Positions 54,534 to 63,632 of a DNA stretch of 64,000 bases are shown here, piece by piece. Positions within the stretch are counted from its first letter, which is position 1, and each line of letters starts with the position of its first letter. Origin of the DNA: DASYXT01 sp035934555 (GTDB lineage: Bacteria > Verrucomicrobiota > Verrucomicrobiia > Limisphaerales > UBA8199). The position numbers and the translations under genes were made by a program. The stretch covers positions 83,196 through 147,195 of the forward strand of contig DASYXT010000096.1 in assembly GCA_035934555.1 (NCBI GenBank). Reading direction: 5' to 3'. The notes under the pieces are model-generated. The model had not been told where the DNA came from, did not search any database, and worked only from the letters and a program-made list of their open reading frames with translations.

Positions 54534-57500
54534 TCACTCGGGTGGAAGGACGTTGAAGTTTTCGATCACCGCCCGCGGGTGATAGGGCTTGCCCGCCACC
54601 GGTTGTGCCCCATCGATGCGCACCACCGCCCGCGTCGCCACTTCAGCCGTAATCTGGTAATTCGTCACCATTCCCGAAAAAGTCCCGTTGGGAACCACCG
54701 AGTGCAGCGCTGGTTTGAGCGCCTGGCCCCAGGTATAAATCACATATCGCGGCTCTTCGCCGCCCTTGAGCAATCCCAGAATCTGCTGCGGAATGCGCTC
54801 GACCACCTCATCGTTCATGTAATTGGTATTACCAGTCAGGAATGGTGAGGCCACCGTCAACTGCGGCGTCGCCAGTATGTCCCCCAGGCGCTGATAGGAC
54901 CAGTTGGGAAAGTTGGTCCGCGTGTTGATGATCCCGTTGACCACCGCCACGATACCCGTTGCAAAACCCCCTGGAAAAGTGTAAGCCCCGGCTGGTGGGA
55001 TGTACACGCTGTTCGTCAGTAAGTCAGGCAAAACACTGACTCCACTTAGCACGGCCGACCAGGCCGCCAAATTGGTCTGGTTCACGGAAAGGCGCCCGCG
55101 TTGCGAGTTCTCATTCAGGCTCGTTGTGAACAGGTCCAGGACGCGCCAATCGTTCGTCGGAAGTGAGAATACAGCATCCGGGACCATGGCTGCCAGGTTG
55201 TTCGCGGTCGAGGGTAGGAGGCGCGGGTTATACACGGGGCAGATGTTAGTGGATAGTTGCCCAAAGTTAGTCACCCACTGCTGATTGCCGGACCAAATCT
55301 GCCAAATCCCGAACGCCGGTGACAAAACACCGTTGGTGGTGCCGCTGAGCCAGCCAGGCCACCCGAACCCGGTCCCCAGGAACCCGGGCCAGATAGGTGT
55401 GCCACTGCCATTAACTATCACCCCGGAGGCCGCCAACCCATTGTACCCGGGAGCGATGCTCGGAGACTTGAGGTAAAGAGTTTGCCAGGGTGTGCCGCGA
55501 TGAACGCGCCCAAGCCAGCCCACGTTCGGATACTTGTTAGTTGGAAACTCCCAGTTATCCGGCCGCGTGACAAAGGGATCCTTGGCGGCGATCTGATACG
55601 CCGGCATGGTGGGGTTGCTAGCCGCGCCAAACGGATTGCCGCCCCACGGTTGGTACCGGCCATTTGGCAGGCCCAGGTTGTCCAAAGGCGGATTGTGGCT
55701 GATGTTGTTCAGCATGTTCGTCGGGTTGCTGCTCAGTTCCATCAGGTCGCCCACGGTGTAGTGGACCAACGGATCGTTGGCTTGTAAGCTCAGATGAATG
55801 AAAACCGGGTTGTTTGGCGCAAAGGGCGCATAGAAAATATTCGAGCGATAGAACGTCTTCCCGATGTCTTTAGGATTCTGCGGCGCCGGGCCCCAACCCA
55901 TTAAGTTGTACCGAAAACCATCCATCGCCGATTCCGCATCCAGTCCAGCGTAAGTGTCTAAGCTGAAGCTCGCGAGATTAACATTGGGATTAATGCCCAA
56001 ACCAAGGGATATCTGGTTGACGATGCCTTGCGTCGGAACCCTCACGTTGAGAGACCCATCCACGCGGTTGGTACAAAACAGAACCCACTGTCGCTGGACT
56101 GGATCAGAAAGGGCGGCTGGGTTCCCGCTGCAATCGGTGCTGGGCGGAGCCAACTGTGCGTTCAGGTCCAAGGTCGGTTGCCAATAGTCCAGGTCCACGT
56201 AGTCCACAATCCGGTTGGCCCTCGTATCCACAAGGATATATCTCACCCGCGTATTGAGGTTCAGCCACCATTGTGGGATCGGGTAAGTGTCCTGCTGGTT
56301 TGCAGTGGAAAAAATGTGGGTAAGCGGAATGAACTGAGCAGGACTCAACAAAGTACTGAAGGTTGAGTTGGTGAGAGACATGAAATTGGCATTTGTGCCC
56401 CAGGGCAACAAAAATGAGTAATTGACATTCACGGGAGCAGTCCAGCCCGGCCAGCTTGGGACTGGATTCCCGGGTCCGATGGCTAATGTGACAGCGTTAG
56501 TAAAGGGCGAATAAAGCGCAAGGTTAGTTACATTGTTGAGCTCGTTCGTCAGCATCGCCGTGGTCTTCGCCAAGGCAATTAATTGGAGCGGGCGAGGGTA
56601 CGTAGCAGCATAGGCGTTCCAAGCCTCCAACCCGAACGCGTTCGTGATGCTCGCCACGTACATCTGGTTGGTATGCGTCACGGGTCCATCGATGGTGTCC
56701 CGGCGAAATTCGAGCAAGCGAGACACATTGATGTATGTCTGCATCGAAAACTCGTTAAAGTTCGGGAAACCCTTCTTGACGCCGATCACGAGCGGCACTC
56801 CGGAGACGAGCGGCTCGCCACGCTCATTGCCCGGCGGACCCACGGGTGTCCCCATCGGTGGAATGGAAAGAATATTGCGCGGGTTGCTGTCGAGCTCGAT
56901 ATCAGGTGCGCCGGTACCAGGGGCGATCAGCGTAGTCCCGATTACTTCGCGATAGCCAACGATAAAAACCGCATTCGTCCCCAGAATGGTCGTTCGTCGG
57001 AAAATCGGCCGGAAAACGGAAGGACAATAGGGGTAGGTCGCCGCGCCGCTGAACACGCGGTTGGTGGTGGAATCGTAAATGTTCGCGGCGACCTGGAGCA
57101 GCCGGTGGACACTCGGCGTGTAGTTGTTGATGGGCCAAACCTCAATCTGGAAGTTGGTCTGGCCCTGGTTGTTCACCGACATCAGCGGGATATTCGTCAG
57201 GCTCAGGTTCGGCCCGGCGGCGTAACCGGCATTAGCCAGCAGCGCAATCGCCGTGTTGGTGAAGAACGCGGCTGGGTCCCAGGTATAAAAATTCGTCGCG
57301 CTGACAATCCCTTGCGCGTTGGGCCGGACCTTATTGTCGTAGTTGAGATTAATCTTATTCAGGTCGGACGCCGAATCGGTGTCCGTCCCGAGCTGCGAGA
57401 GCATCCGGTAGAAGGTGTAACGGTTGTAGGAACTAAGGCCGGCGCCGGCCCGCTGCAGGTTCGCCGCGAACTGGGGCGAAACCTTCGTCGCGTCGAATAG

Positions 57501-58643
57501 GTCCTGGCTGGTGAAATAATGGTTGGTGTTGTTGGCGCCCGCCCAGCGAAAATTCTGGCTAATGCGGTTGAGATCTGCATCGCCCGTCGGAGGCACCCAC
57601 CATGTGTTGGTCATTACCGGGCCGGCGGAGAAATCATCAATGTAGTCGTGCGCAAATGCATAGACGCCATTCGGGCCGAAGAGTGAAGTGACATTCGCCA
57701 GTGTCCCAGTTGTGCCCCCGTATCGGTAGCGCAATAAACTCAACGCATCTTCGAATGCTTTACCTCGGTTCCCCGCTAAACCGCTGGGAGGAGTCAGGTA
57801 CATGTACGGATCGCTATTGGTAAACCAGACATTTGTGTTCAGATCGGCCAGGAACCCAGCAAGGTTTATTTCGTATGTGCTGGCGCCCTGGTTGCGCATG
57901 AAGTGGTCCTGAGCCATCAGGCCGTTTGGGTCGGTGGCGTCGTTGTAAATGTAGTTCAGGTCCAGGCTCTGGCTGGCGGGCAGCGCGATATACGCGTAAC
58001 GATAAATAAACTGATTATCGGATGCATGCGCCCGGTCCGGGAACTGCAACCCGCCGATCCATTGCGGGTCGCCGGTGAAAAAGTTAACCACCGGCCCGTT
58101 CTGGGTCACTATGGGCTGCCCCAGATCATTGGTAACCCCCTCCCACCCGGTCGGCTCAAACCGAGCATTCCGATTCAGATCCAGAAAAAACCTAAAATCA
58201 TTGGAACCCAGCGTGTTAGTTTGAATGAAGACCGGTGGCCGCGGGTCGATGAGCAGGTTCGCGATGTTCTGCTGCTGTTGCAAACCATTCAATGTACCGC
58301 CGGTCGAAAGATAGTCGTAGTTAACGTTCAGCGGGCTCGCCACGCCGTTCGTGAACCCGAAAGGGTTGATGTAATTAGTCGAAACGCGCAGGCCGACATT
58401 AAAAGCATTTCCGTTCGCAAGGATTTGGGCGAGCAAATCATTCTCCGCGCGAGACAGGCCGGCATCAGCCGCATTCCGGGCGATGTTTTGGTCAGTGGTG
58501 CTGGTGACCGCGGCGCGCTGAGCGCTGCTGAGAACCAGGAACGCAATCGCCATGAACGTGATCACGGCCAGCAGGATCAGCGTGATGATCAGCGCAATGC
58601 CGCGCCGGCTCGCCGGCATTCCGGATATGTGACGCAGTTTCAT
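54534..58643 (-). CDS. PilX-like giant pilus-associated protein (Verru_Chthon cassette A type)
   Basis: The 1369-residue protein begins with a short leader (MPASRRG), then a membrane helix IALIITLILLAVITFMAIAFLVL and SSAQRAAVTSTTDQNIARNAADAGLSRAENDL. This is the start of PilX-type minor pilins, with the usual AxxAAxAGL segment. The remaining 1300 residues are Asn/Thr/Pro-rich and secreted, without a domain I can name. Family length and position fit the large protein of the Verru_Chthon cassette. Its ATG overlaps the stop of the upstream pilin gene (ATGA at 58640-58643). It is last in the operon and ends before the nested inverted repeat. Confidence 0.8.
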   Translation of the reverse strand: MKLRHISGMPASRRGIALIITLILLAVITFMAIAFLVLSSAQRAAVTSTTDQNIARNAADAGLSRAENDLLAQILANGNAFNVGLRVSTNYINPFGFTNGVASPLNVNYDYLSTGGTLNGLQQQQNIANLLIDPRPPVFIQTNTLGSNDFRFFLDLNRNARFEPTGWEGVTNDLGQPIVTQNGPVVNFFTGDPQWIGGLQFPDRAHASDNQFIYRYAYIALPASQSLDLNYIYNDATDPNGLMAQDHFMRNQGASTYEINLAGFLADLNTNVWFTNSDPYMYLTPPSGLAGNRGKAFEDALSLLRYRYGGTTGTLANVTSLFGPNGVYAFAHDYIDDFSAGPVMTNTWWVPPTGDADLNRISQNFRWAGANNTNHYFTSQDLFDATKVSPQFAANLQRAGAGLSSYNRYTFYRMLSQLGTDTDSASDLNKINLNYDNKVRPNAQGIVSATNFYTWDPAAFFTNTAIALLANAGYAAGPNLSLTNIPLMSVNNQGQTNFQIEVWPINNYTPSVHRLLQVAANIYDSTTNRVFSGAATYPYCPSVFRPIFRRTTILGTNAVFIVGYREVIGTTLIAPGTGAPDIELDSNPRNILSIPPMGTPVGPPGNERGEPLVSGVPLVIGVKKGFPNFNEFSMQTYINVSRLLEFRRDTIDGPVTHTNQMYVASITNAFGLEAWNAYAATYPRPLQLIALAKTTAMLTNELNNVTNLALYSPFTNAVTLAIGPGNPVPSWPGWTAPVNVNYSFLLPWGTNANFMSLTNSTFSTLLSPAQFIPLTHIFSTANQQDTYPIPQWWLNLNTRVRYILVDTRANRIVDYVDLDYWQPTLDLNAQLAPPSTDCSGNPAALSDPVQRQWVLFCTNRVDGSLNVRVPTQGIVNQISLGLGINPNVNLASFSLDTYAGLDAESAMDGFRYNLMGWGPAPQNPKDIGKTFYRSNIFYAPFAPNNPVFIHLSLQANDPLVHYTVGDLMELSSNPTNMLNNISHNPPLDNLGLPNGRYQPWGGNPFGAASNPTMPAYQIAAKDPFVTRPDNWEFPTNKYPNVGWLGRVHRGTPWQTLYLKSPSIAPGYNGLAASGVIVNGSGTPIWPGFLGTGFGWPGWLSGTTNGVLSPAFGIWQIWSGNQQWVTNFGQLSTNICPVYNPRLLPSTANNLAAMVPDAVFSLPTNDWRVLDLFTTSLNENSQRGRLSVNQTNLAAWSAVLSGVSVLPDLLTNSVYIPPAGAYTFPGGFATGIVAVVNGIINTRTNFPNWSYQRLGDILATPQLTVASPFLTGNTNYMNDEVVERIPQQILGLLKGGEEPRYVIYTWGQALKPALHSVVPNGTFSGMVTNYQITAEVATRAVVRIDGAQPVAGKPYHPRAVIENFNVLPPE

Positions 58644-59833
58644 GGATAAGCGGTCAAATCAACGTTGGCCACCGGCACGCGCTGGCGGAAGATGTGCACC
58701 TGCGCGACGTGGTTGGACAGGTACTGGAGCTGGACGGCGGAAATAGGAATCGAATGATATTTCTTCAGCACCGCGGGTTCGAGGATGCCCAATTCCACCT
58801 CGACATACGCGGGAATCGCCGGGCCCATGAAATACGCCGCCGACTGCTCAGGGTCCAGCACCGTCCCGTACAGGTTCGTATCCAGCACATTGGTGTAGAA
58901 GGGGCCGGTAAGCGGCCTTGGCAAGATGGCAAATACGCCGTTGGTGCCGTAGAGCACGCCGGGCGTCGCGTTGGTAACTATCAAGCAGCCGTTCGCCGCA
59001 AACACACGCACGCGCAGGTGAACGATCCCATCGGCCACGCGGTTGGCCAGGACCAGGTCCGTGCTCCGCACTCCGGCGTAATTTAAATTCACCAGCGTGT
59101 TGGTGACGGGCAGAATACTCAGCGCATTGGCCAGCGCGATGGCTGCGGCTTGCTGGAATGCCCCGCTCGCCGTCACATACGGCCCATACCGATAATCATT
59201 GGTGACACTGAACCGGTACAGAGTCCCGACCACGCCGTTGGTATCATCGGGGATTACCTGGTAACCGGTGCCGAGCCAGTCCTGGTTCAGTTTGGTGAGG
59301 AAGAAGAAGCGCTGAACGAAATTGGTTCGCCGCTCGAATGTATTCGGCATCTCCTGCAGCAGCGGGCGAGCGACGCTGAACCCGGGACTCGGTTCAACAA
59401 AGAAATTCGTCGGGCGGTAAGCGACACCGTTATAGAGCACATTCGGAAACTGCGAGGAGGTCATCTGGGACAGATCGCGCGCGAACAAGTCCATCGTCGC
59501 GCGGCCGTTTTCCAGCACATCGGTTTGGGTCATGCTCGATGTAAACGCGCGCTGGGTCTGGTTGAACATCGCCAGCAGCCCCAACACGATCAATGACAAC
59601 AGGCCCATCGTGATGAGTATCTCGATGAGGGAGAAACCTCGGGAATGCCCCAATGAAGCCGAGCGGAGCGCGGACTTTAGTCCGCTGCAACCTCCGATGG
59701 CCCGGGGTTTTCGTATGTTGCTGCGGACTAAAGTCCACGCTCCGGCGCCAGTGCCGCATTCACTGAGGGGACACTGAAGCGGAGTGTTAATGCGACGCAG
59801 GGCATTCATGCTCGATGTTAGCCTTGTTTTCAT
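58640..59833 (-). CDS. PilW/PulJ-like prepilin (Verru_Chthon cassette C type) with repeat-derived leader
   Basis: The 397-residue protein carries the prepilin site SRG/FSLIEILITMGLLSLIVLGLLAMFNQTQRAF after a leader of 66 residues. Part of the leader (GAWTLVRSNIRKPRAIGG and GLKSALRSAS) is translated REP-like element. The rest, with FARDLSQMTSSQFPN and YVEVELGILEPAVLKKYHSI, fits PilW/PulJ-like minor pilins. Prepilin peptidase should remove the leader. The start ATG 59833 overlaps the upstream gene's stop (ATGA), which supports the long leader being real. An internal ATG (residue 9) is possible. Confidence 0.82.
   Translation of the reverse strand: MKTRLTSSMNALRRINTPLQCPLSECGTGAGAWTLVRSNIRKPRAIGGCSGLKSALRSASLGHSRGFSLIEILITMGLLSLIVLGLLAMFNQTQRAFTSSMTQTDVLENGRATMDLFARDLSQMTSSQFPNVLYNGVAYRPTNFFVEPSPGFSVARPLLQEMPNTFERRTNFVQRFFFLTKLNQDWLGTGYQVIPDDTNGVVGTLYRFSVTNDYRYGPYVTASGAFQQAAAIALANALSILPVTNTLVNLNYAGVRSTDLVLANRVADGIVHLRVRVFAANGCLIVTNATPGVLYGTNGVFAILPRPLTGPFYTNVLDTNLYGTVLDPEQSAAYFMGPAIPAYVEVELGILEPAVLKKYHSIPISAVQLQYLSNHVAQVHIFRQRVPVANVDLTAYP
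59665..59743. repeat. REP-like element, inverted pair (copy 2), inside a prepilin gene
   Basis: The left arm at 59665-59691 and right arm at 59717-59743 are 27-nt inverted repeats with two mismatches, 25 nt apart. Each has the hairpin core CGGACTTTAGTCCG. It lies wholly in the leader-coding part of the PilW-like gene and keeps the frame open. Confidence 0.9.
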
Positions 59834-60738
59834 GAGCCCCGGAAAAAGGTGTTTGGCTGGAAGAAATAAAACGGGCTATTAGTCGGGTCATTGGTCAAAG
59901 GACCGGACACCGTCGTGCGATAGGCCTGGTAGCCGTTGCCGCTCTTGCCATTGGGCAGGATGGGCCAGCGGAACGTCAACAACACGTCGTGCAAGTTGGT
60001 CTCGTAACACTTCACCAGAATGAAATAGTTCGAGCGATTGACGATATCGACCGGTAAAAGGCCCCGGGCCAGATAGTTCGTCCAGTCCGGGCTGTAAAAG
60101 TTCGTGCCGTAGCCGGTGACCTCGGGGATGAGTTTATAGCTGAGCCCGAGCTCCTCGATGATGGTGTTGGTTTGCGGGAACTTTTCGCTCGCCGGCCCGC
60201 TCATCGAGCGGAACGAGGCGACGATGTGATTGCTGACGAACGAGACGAGCTGGCCGCGCGGGTTATAAATTTGGTTTTGTAACTTCGGCGTGCCCAGCAG
60301 CCCGATAATGTAGTAGCCGTTGGTCAGAGGGAAGTTGACGGCGCCAAAGATCGGCACCGGCCAGGTCGAGGAACTGGTGGGCGTGTACCAATCAAGCCGG
60401 GTGCTGGTGATGCCGCCGTTGCGATATAGGTAAGAGTGGTTGGTAATGGCAATGACGTAATTGGTGAGGTCATCGAGCCCGCGTTCGCCGTTGCGGATGC
60501 CATTCATCAACACGCTCATGTCCTGGTTGACGATCGTCTCCTGGCGATTATCGCGCTGCACGTTCATCCCGGTGGGCAGAATCCCAATGATCGCGACGAG
60601 GGCAAAACCAATGATCGCCAGTGACAGCGCGATTTCGATCATCGTGAAAGCGGCGTTGCCTGGACCTCTCTGACCTCGGACTTCTGATCTCTGATCTCCG
60701 ACCTCCGACCTCTGCCCTCTGTTCTCTGAGATGCTCAT
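59830..60738 (-). CDS. Prepilin (PilV-like, Verru_Chthon cassette B type) with repeat-derived leader
   Basis: The 302-residue protein has the prepilin site GNAA/FTMIEIALSLAIIGFALVAIIGILPTGM after a 30-residue leader. Leader residues 4-25 (GQRSEVGDQRSEVRGQR) are the translation of a GAGGTC-type repeat. ILPTGMNVQRDNRQETIVNQD is typical of the cassette B family. Ala rather than Gly at the cleavage position is unusual but also occurs in the pseudopilin at 7605-8435. Start and stop both overlap neighbours by ATGA, so translation is coupled. Confidence 0.82.
   Translation of the reverse strand: MSISENRGQRSEVGDQRSEVRGQRGPGNAAFTMIEIALSLAIIGFALVAIIGILPTGMNVQRDNRQETIVNQDMSVLMNGIRNGERGLDDLTNYVIAITNHSYLYRNGGITSTRLDWYTPTSSSTWPVPIFGAVNFPLTNGYYIIGLLGTPKLQNQIYNPRGQLVSFVSNHIVASFRSMSGPASEKFPQTNTIIEELGLSYKLIPEVTGYGTNFYSPDWTNYLARGLLPVDIVNRSNYFILVKCYETNLHDVLLTFRWPILPNGKSGNGYQAYRTTVSGPLTNDPTNSPFYFFQPNTFFRGS
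60664..60730. repeat. GAGGTC/GATCAGA-type repeat inside a prepilin gene
   Basis: About 67 nt of short CTCTGA/CCGACCTC/TGATCTCT units encode, on the minus strand, the repeated peptide SEVRGQR/SEVGDQR just before the prepilin cleavage site. It is related to the array at 15471-15535. Confidence 0.75.
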
Positions 60739-61742
60739 CGAATCTCCTGTTGGTAAGCGCGGGCGCGGCCTGTCAGCCAGTCCACCACCACAACGTTATA
60801 CGCCAGGCTATTGGTCGCGTTGCCAGGCGGAACCTCATTGACCGACGGCGATGCTTCGGTGGGTCTCTTCGTCAAGGGATCCCGCCCGAAACCGACGCTG
60901 CCTTTGGCCAGCGGGAAGATGGCAGGACTTTGAATAACGGTGCCGTACTGGTCGCACCGCTGGCCGAGATAGTTGAAGGCAATATAGGGCAAATTGATGA
61001 ACTGCAGCCGATTCGGCGGCGTCGGCGTGCTCAGTAACGGGAACGGCACTTGTGAGGTCCAATTGAATCCATAGAGATTGAACCCGATCACCTGGCCGGC
61101 CGCCGTGTTGGTGTAGATGTGAAACGGGACGGCGTTGGGGCCTTCCGGCGGCTCGGGCGGGAGCGCGAACTTCAACAACGGAATGAAAGCGCCCTCAGGT
61201 AACGTCTTCCAGGACGAAAGGTACTCGGGATAATGAACACCCGGTTGGTCGCCCAGGCTGCGCAGGCTCACGTAATTATAACCAATGAGTTGCTTATCAA
61301 ACAGGTTGGTCGCCGCAACCCAATCTTTCGGGCCCCAGCGGGTAACCAACGAACTGTTGTTCCAGAAATTCGTCGGAACAAACACCATCAGCACCGTCGT
61401 CCGTTCGCTAATCGCCAGTTGCCGCGCGCGGCCCAGGTCATCCAGCAGTTGGCGCGTCGCTGTCGCCCGGTAGTTGGGTTTGAAATTGTTCAGAATTGGC
61501 GCCGCCAGCGCAGCCAGAATGCCGATGATCGCAATCACCGTCAGCAACTCTAACAATGTGAACCCAGCGCGTGGAGCGCGGACTTTAGTCCGCAGCAACG
61601 TACTATCGCCCAGCGCGCCGGCAAATCGGGACACCCCTGCCGTCAGGAAATTGCTGCGGACTAAAGTCCGCGCTCCGGTCCGCGCTCCACTATTCTCGTC
61701 CCGAGCAGCGTCCACGTTGAAGTGATTTGTCTTCACGGGCAC
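60735..61742 (-). CDS. GspH/FimT-like prepilin (Verru_Chthon cassette D type) with repeat-derived leader
   Basis: The 335-residue protein has the prepilin site PRAG/FTLLELLTVIAIIGILAALAAPILNNFKPN after a leader of 60 residues. ATRQLLDDLGRARQLAISERTTVLMVFVP is the GspH/FimT core. The leader contains GARTLVRSN and LLRTKVRAPRAG, the two translated arms of a REP-like element. The start is GTG 61742, which shares its first base with the TAG of the upstream gene, so the long leader is likely translated. Later GTG codons in the leader could shorten it. Confidence 0.82.
   Translation of the reverse strand: MPVKTNHFNVDAARDENSGARTGARTLVRSNFLTAGVSRFAGALGDSTLLRTKVRAPRAGFTLLELLTVIAIIGILAALAAPILNNFKPNYRATATRQLLDDLGRARQLAISERTTVLMVFVPTNFWNNSSLVTRWGPKDWVAATNLFDKQLIGYNYVSLRSLGDQPGVHYPEYLSSWKTLPEGAFIPLLKFALPPEPPEGPNAVPFHIYTNTAAGQVIGFNLYGFNWTSQVPFPLLSTPTPPNRLQFINLPYIAFNYLGQRCDQYGTVIQSPAIFPLAKGSVGFGRDPLTKRPTEASPSVNEVPPGNATNSLAYNVVVVDWLTGRARAYQQEIR
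61573..61688. repeat. REP-like element, inverted pair (copy 3), inside a prepilin gene
   Basis: The left arm is 61573-61599 and the right arm 61651-61676. A further 12-nt piece of the arm end (GGTCCGCGCTCC) is duplicated at 61677-61688. It forms the leader-coding part of the FimT-like gene and keeps the frame open. Confidence 0.9.
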
Positions 61743-62536
61743 TATTTCCAGGTCAGGATGTTGTCCCTGTTCGGACCCGTGTTGGCTGGGAGCACGATGC
61801 TGGCGGATTTATCCGGGCCCAGCGACCACACCATGACTTTGGATGTAGCCTCAAAATGATTGCCGATTCCGTTGGGGTCCACGGTATTAATCAGGCCGTT
61901 GAACCCAGCGCTGCCGTTCTGTTGTGAGACTTGCTTGAGCCTATAGAATACATCCCTCGCCTTTCCGTCATAATTCAGGTCCATAGTGATGATGTACGGG
62001 TTGCCCCAAGGGTCGCGATACACCAGGTCGGTCCCCACACCCCCCGGGGAGGTGCCGTTGACCATCTTGGCGCCGAGATACTGTTCCTTCTGCGGGTTCT
62101 TGACGTGGTTCGCGTTGGCAGTGGCGAAGGCAGTACCGGGATAGTTAGTAATGTCCATCAGAATGGAGATCACATCGGAATTATCGGAATAGTGGACCGC
62201 GTAAAAGGCCGGCAACAAAGGAGCTATTGCTACTGTCGAGGTGTTCGTCCTGAGAAAGCACGCGCCATAAGTGAAGTCCTCCTGCACCGCAGTCGCATCA
62301 CTCATCGCGATGTCTGAAACCGGAAACCGGTTGTTGACCGATTCGTACCGGTGAATCGCGCTCTCAATCTGGCCCATCTCAAGCTTGGCTTGGGCAATTT
62401 TGGCGTGCGTCTTGGCCGCGCTCAACGCGGGCAGCAGCAGCGCCGCCAAAATCGCGATGATCGCGATGACCACCAAAAGTTCGATGAGCGTGAAGCCGGG
62501 ATGGCTGCGCCGGGCGGAACGGGGCGTGGCGTTCAT
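61742..62536 (-). CDS. GspG-like pseudopilin
   Basis: The 264-residue protein has a normal 14-residue basic leader (MNATPRSARRSHPG) followed by FTLIELLVVIAIIAILAALLLPALSAAKTHAKIAQAKLEMGQIESAIHRYESVNNRFP. The middle carries YRDPWGNPYIITMD, and the end has VMVWSLGPDKSA. The DPWGxPY plus SxGPD pair is the GspG tail that binds calcium. It is probably the main subunit of the structure built by this operon. It is followed by the FimT-like gene with an overlapping start. Confidence 0.88.
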   Translation of the reverse strand: MNATPRSARRSHPGFTLIELLVVIAIIAILAALLLPALSAAKTHAKIAQAKLEMGQIESAIHRYESVNNRFPVSDIAMSDATAVQEDFTYGACFLRTNTSTVAIAPLLPAFYAVHYSDNSDVISILMDITNYPGTAFATANANHVKNPQKEQYLGAKMVNGTSPGGVGTDLVYRDPWGNPYIITMDLNYDGKARDVFYRLKQVSQQNGSAGFNGLINTVDPNGIGNHFEATSKVMVWSLGPDKSASIVLPANTGPNRDNILTWK

Positions 62537-62924
62537 AAGTCGGAGTCGGGTTGCTGAAACAAATGACGGACCTGCAGGCGAGACGCAGGAAAATTGTGCA
62601 GTGGCATGGCGGCCAAGGAACGCAGGGAGTTTTCGATTTGCGATTTCCGATTGTCAATTGCCCGGACCGATGCTCGCGCCCGTTCTCCACAGCGGCGATG
62701 GGGCGGCAGGACGGGAGGAGCACTAAAGCTTCCCCGAAACAACGAACCACCGAGGCGTGTGTGAAGGTTGCGATTACGATTAGGATTACGATTACGATTA
62801 TGAGGGAAAAGACGAGGGAGCAGGACAGTTTGCGACCAGGCGCTCGTATGCCATTCCACCGGCACTTGAATCCTGCCTGTTGAGTTCTTCCGAGTTAAGG
62901 GTATGGCCATAATAGGGCCTTTCG
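62537..62924. other. Gap inside the pilin cluster with hexamer repeats, no gene seen
   Basis: These 388 nt separate two pseudopilin genes on the same strand. Apart from the CGATTA array at 62771-62800 I see no coding frame with protein-like composition. It may hold a second promoter for the downstream five genes. Promoter boxes could not be fixed. Confidence 0.4.
62771..62800. repeat. Hexamer tandem repeat (CGATTA, five units)
   Basis: Five units CGATTA, CGATTA, GGATTA, CGATTA and CGATTA, followed by a partial one. Same family as at 28001-28030 and 41961-41983. Confidence 0.8.
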
Positions 62925-63632
62925 TTAATACGGTGTGTTCACGATAATCGGATCCTTGCTCCAATTTGAAATGCGGTTGGTTCTGCCGTCGATCAGCACG
63001 TCAACCCACAGATCATACGAGGAAGGATTATTGGTCGGGCTGGTCGAGTTGTAACGCCACGGGTTGATTTTGCCCCCATTAACCCCCTGAAACATGATGC
63101 CGCCATCCAGCATCGTGCCCAGGACATACGCCGGCTGCGGCAGGCCAGGGCCGTTCACATAGCCGCTCACAAACATAAAACTTGCTGGCCGCAGGTCCTC
63201 GAGAAAATTAGCCGCCGAGCGGATTTCGTCACCGGCCCCCGGCTGCGAGCTGTTATTAAACCGCGTGACGCTGGCGCCGAAGATAGTCGGAATAGCGGGT
63301 TGAGTGATCTGCGCGGTGCCGTCCAGCGTGGTGTAGGTGTTATTCGTTACGGTAGTGCCCTTGAGCTCGTAAAAGAGCTGATTAAGCCAGGGCTTAAACG
63401 GGCCAGGAGTGGTAGGAAAGCTGTCGGGCGGGTAATGGCCCAGCTTCATCTTGTAGTCATCAATTTGGGTTTGGACCTGGGCCAATTCGCTCGAAGCGCG
63501 GCGGCGGATTTTCTGGCGGTTGAGACCACGGGTGACGGGAAAGATCATCGCCGCGAGGATCGAGATGACGGCGATCACCACTAACAATTCGATAAGCGTG
63601 AACCCTGCACGCCGATTGAGACTCGTTTTCAT
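62925..63632 (-). CDS. GspG-like pseudopilin, first pilin gene of the cluster
   Basis: The 235-residue protein has a 10-residue leader (MKTSLNRRAG), then FTLIELLVVIAVISILAAMIFPVTRGLNRQKIRRRASSELAQVQTQIDDYKMKLGHYPPDS. This is the usual pseudopilin helix followed by the region that selects a start residue pattern for GspG. The end (YDLWVDVLIDGRTNRISNWS) shows a simplified GspG tail. The ATG at 63632 overlaps the stop of the upstream CopG-like gene (ATGA). The frame is open further upstream, but that part duplicates the CopG gene in another frame. Confidence 0.87.
   Translation of the reverse strand: MKTSLNRRAGFTLIELLVVIAVISILAAMIFPVTRGLNRQKIRRRASSELAQVQTQIDDYKMKLGHYPPDSFPTTPGPFKPWLNQLFYELKGTTVTNNTYTTLDGTAQITQPAIPTIFGASVTRFNNSSQPGAGDEIRSAANFLEDLRPASFMFVSGYVNGPGLPQPAYVLGTMLDGGIMFQGVNGGKINPWRYNSTSPTNNPSSYDLWVDVLIDGRTNRISNWSKDPIIVNTPY

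Noticed and set aside
54188..54537. Minus-strand frames of 75 and 106 codons between the protease and pilin genes.
   Set aside because: They are read through the nested inverted repeats and have low-complexity, Arg/Pro-rich products.
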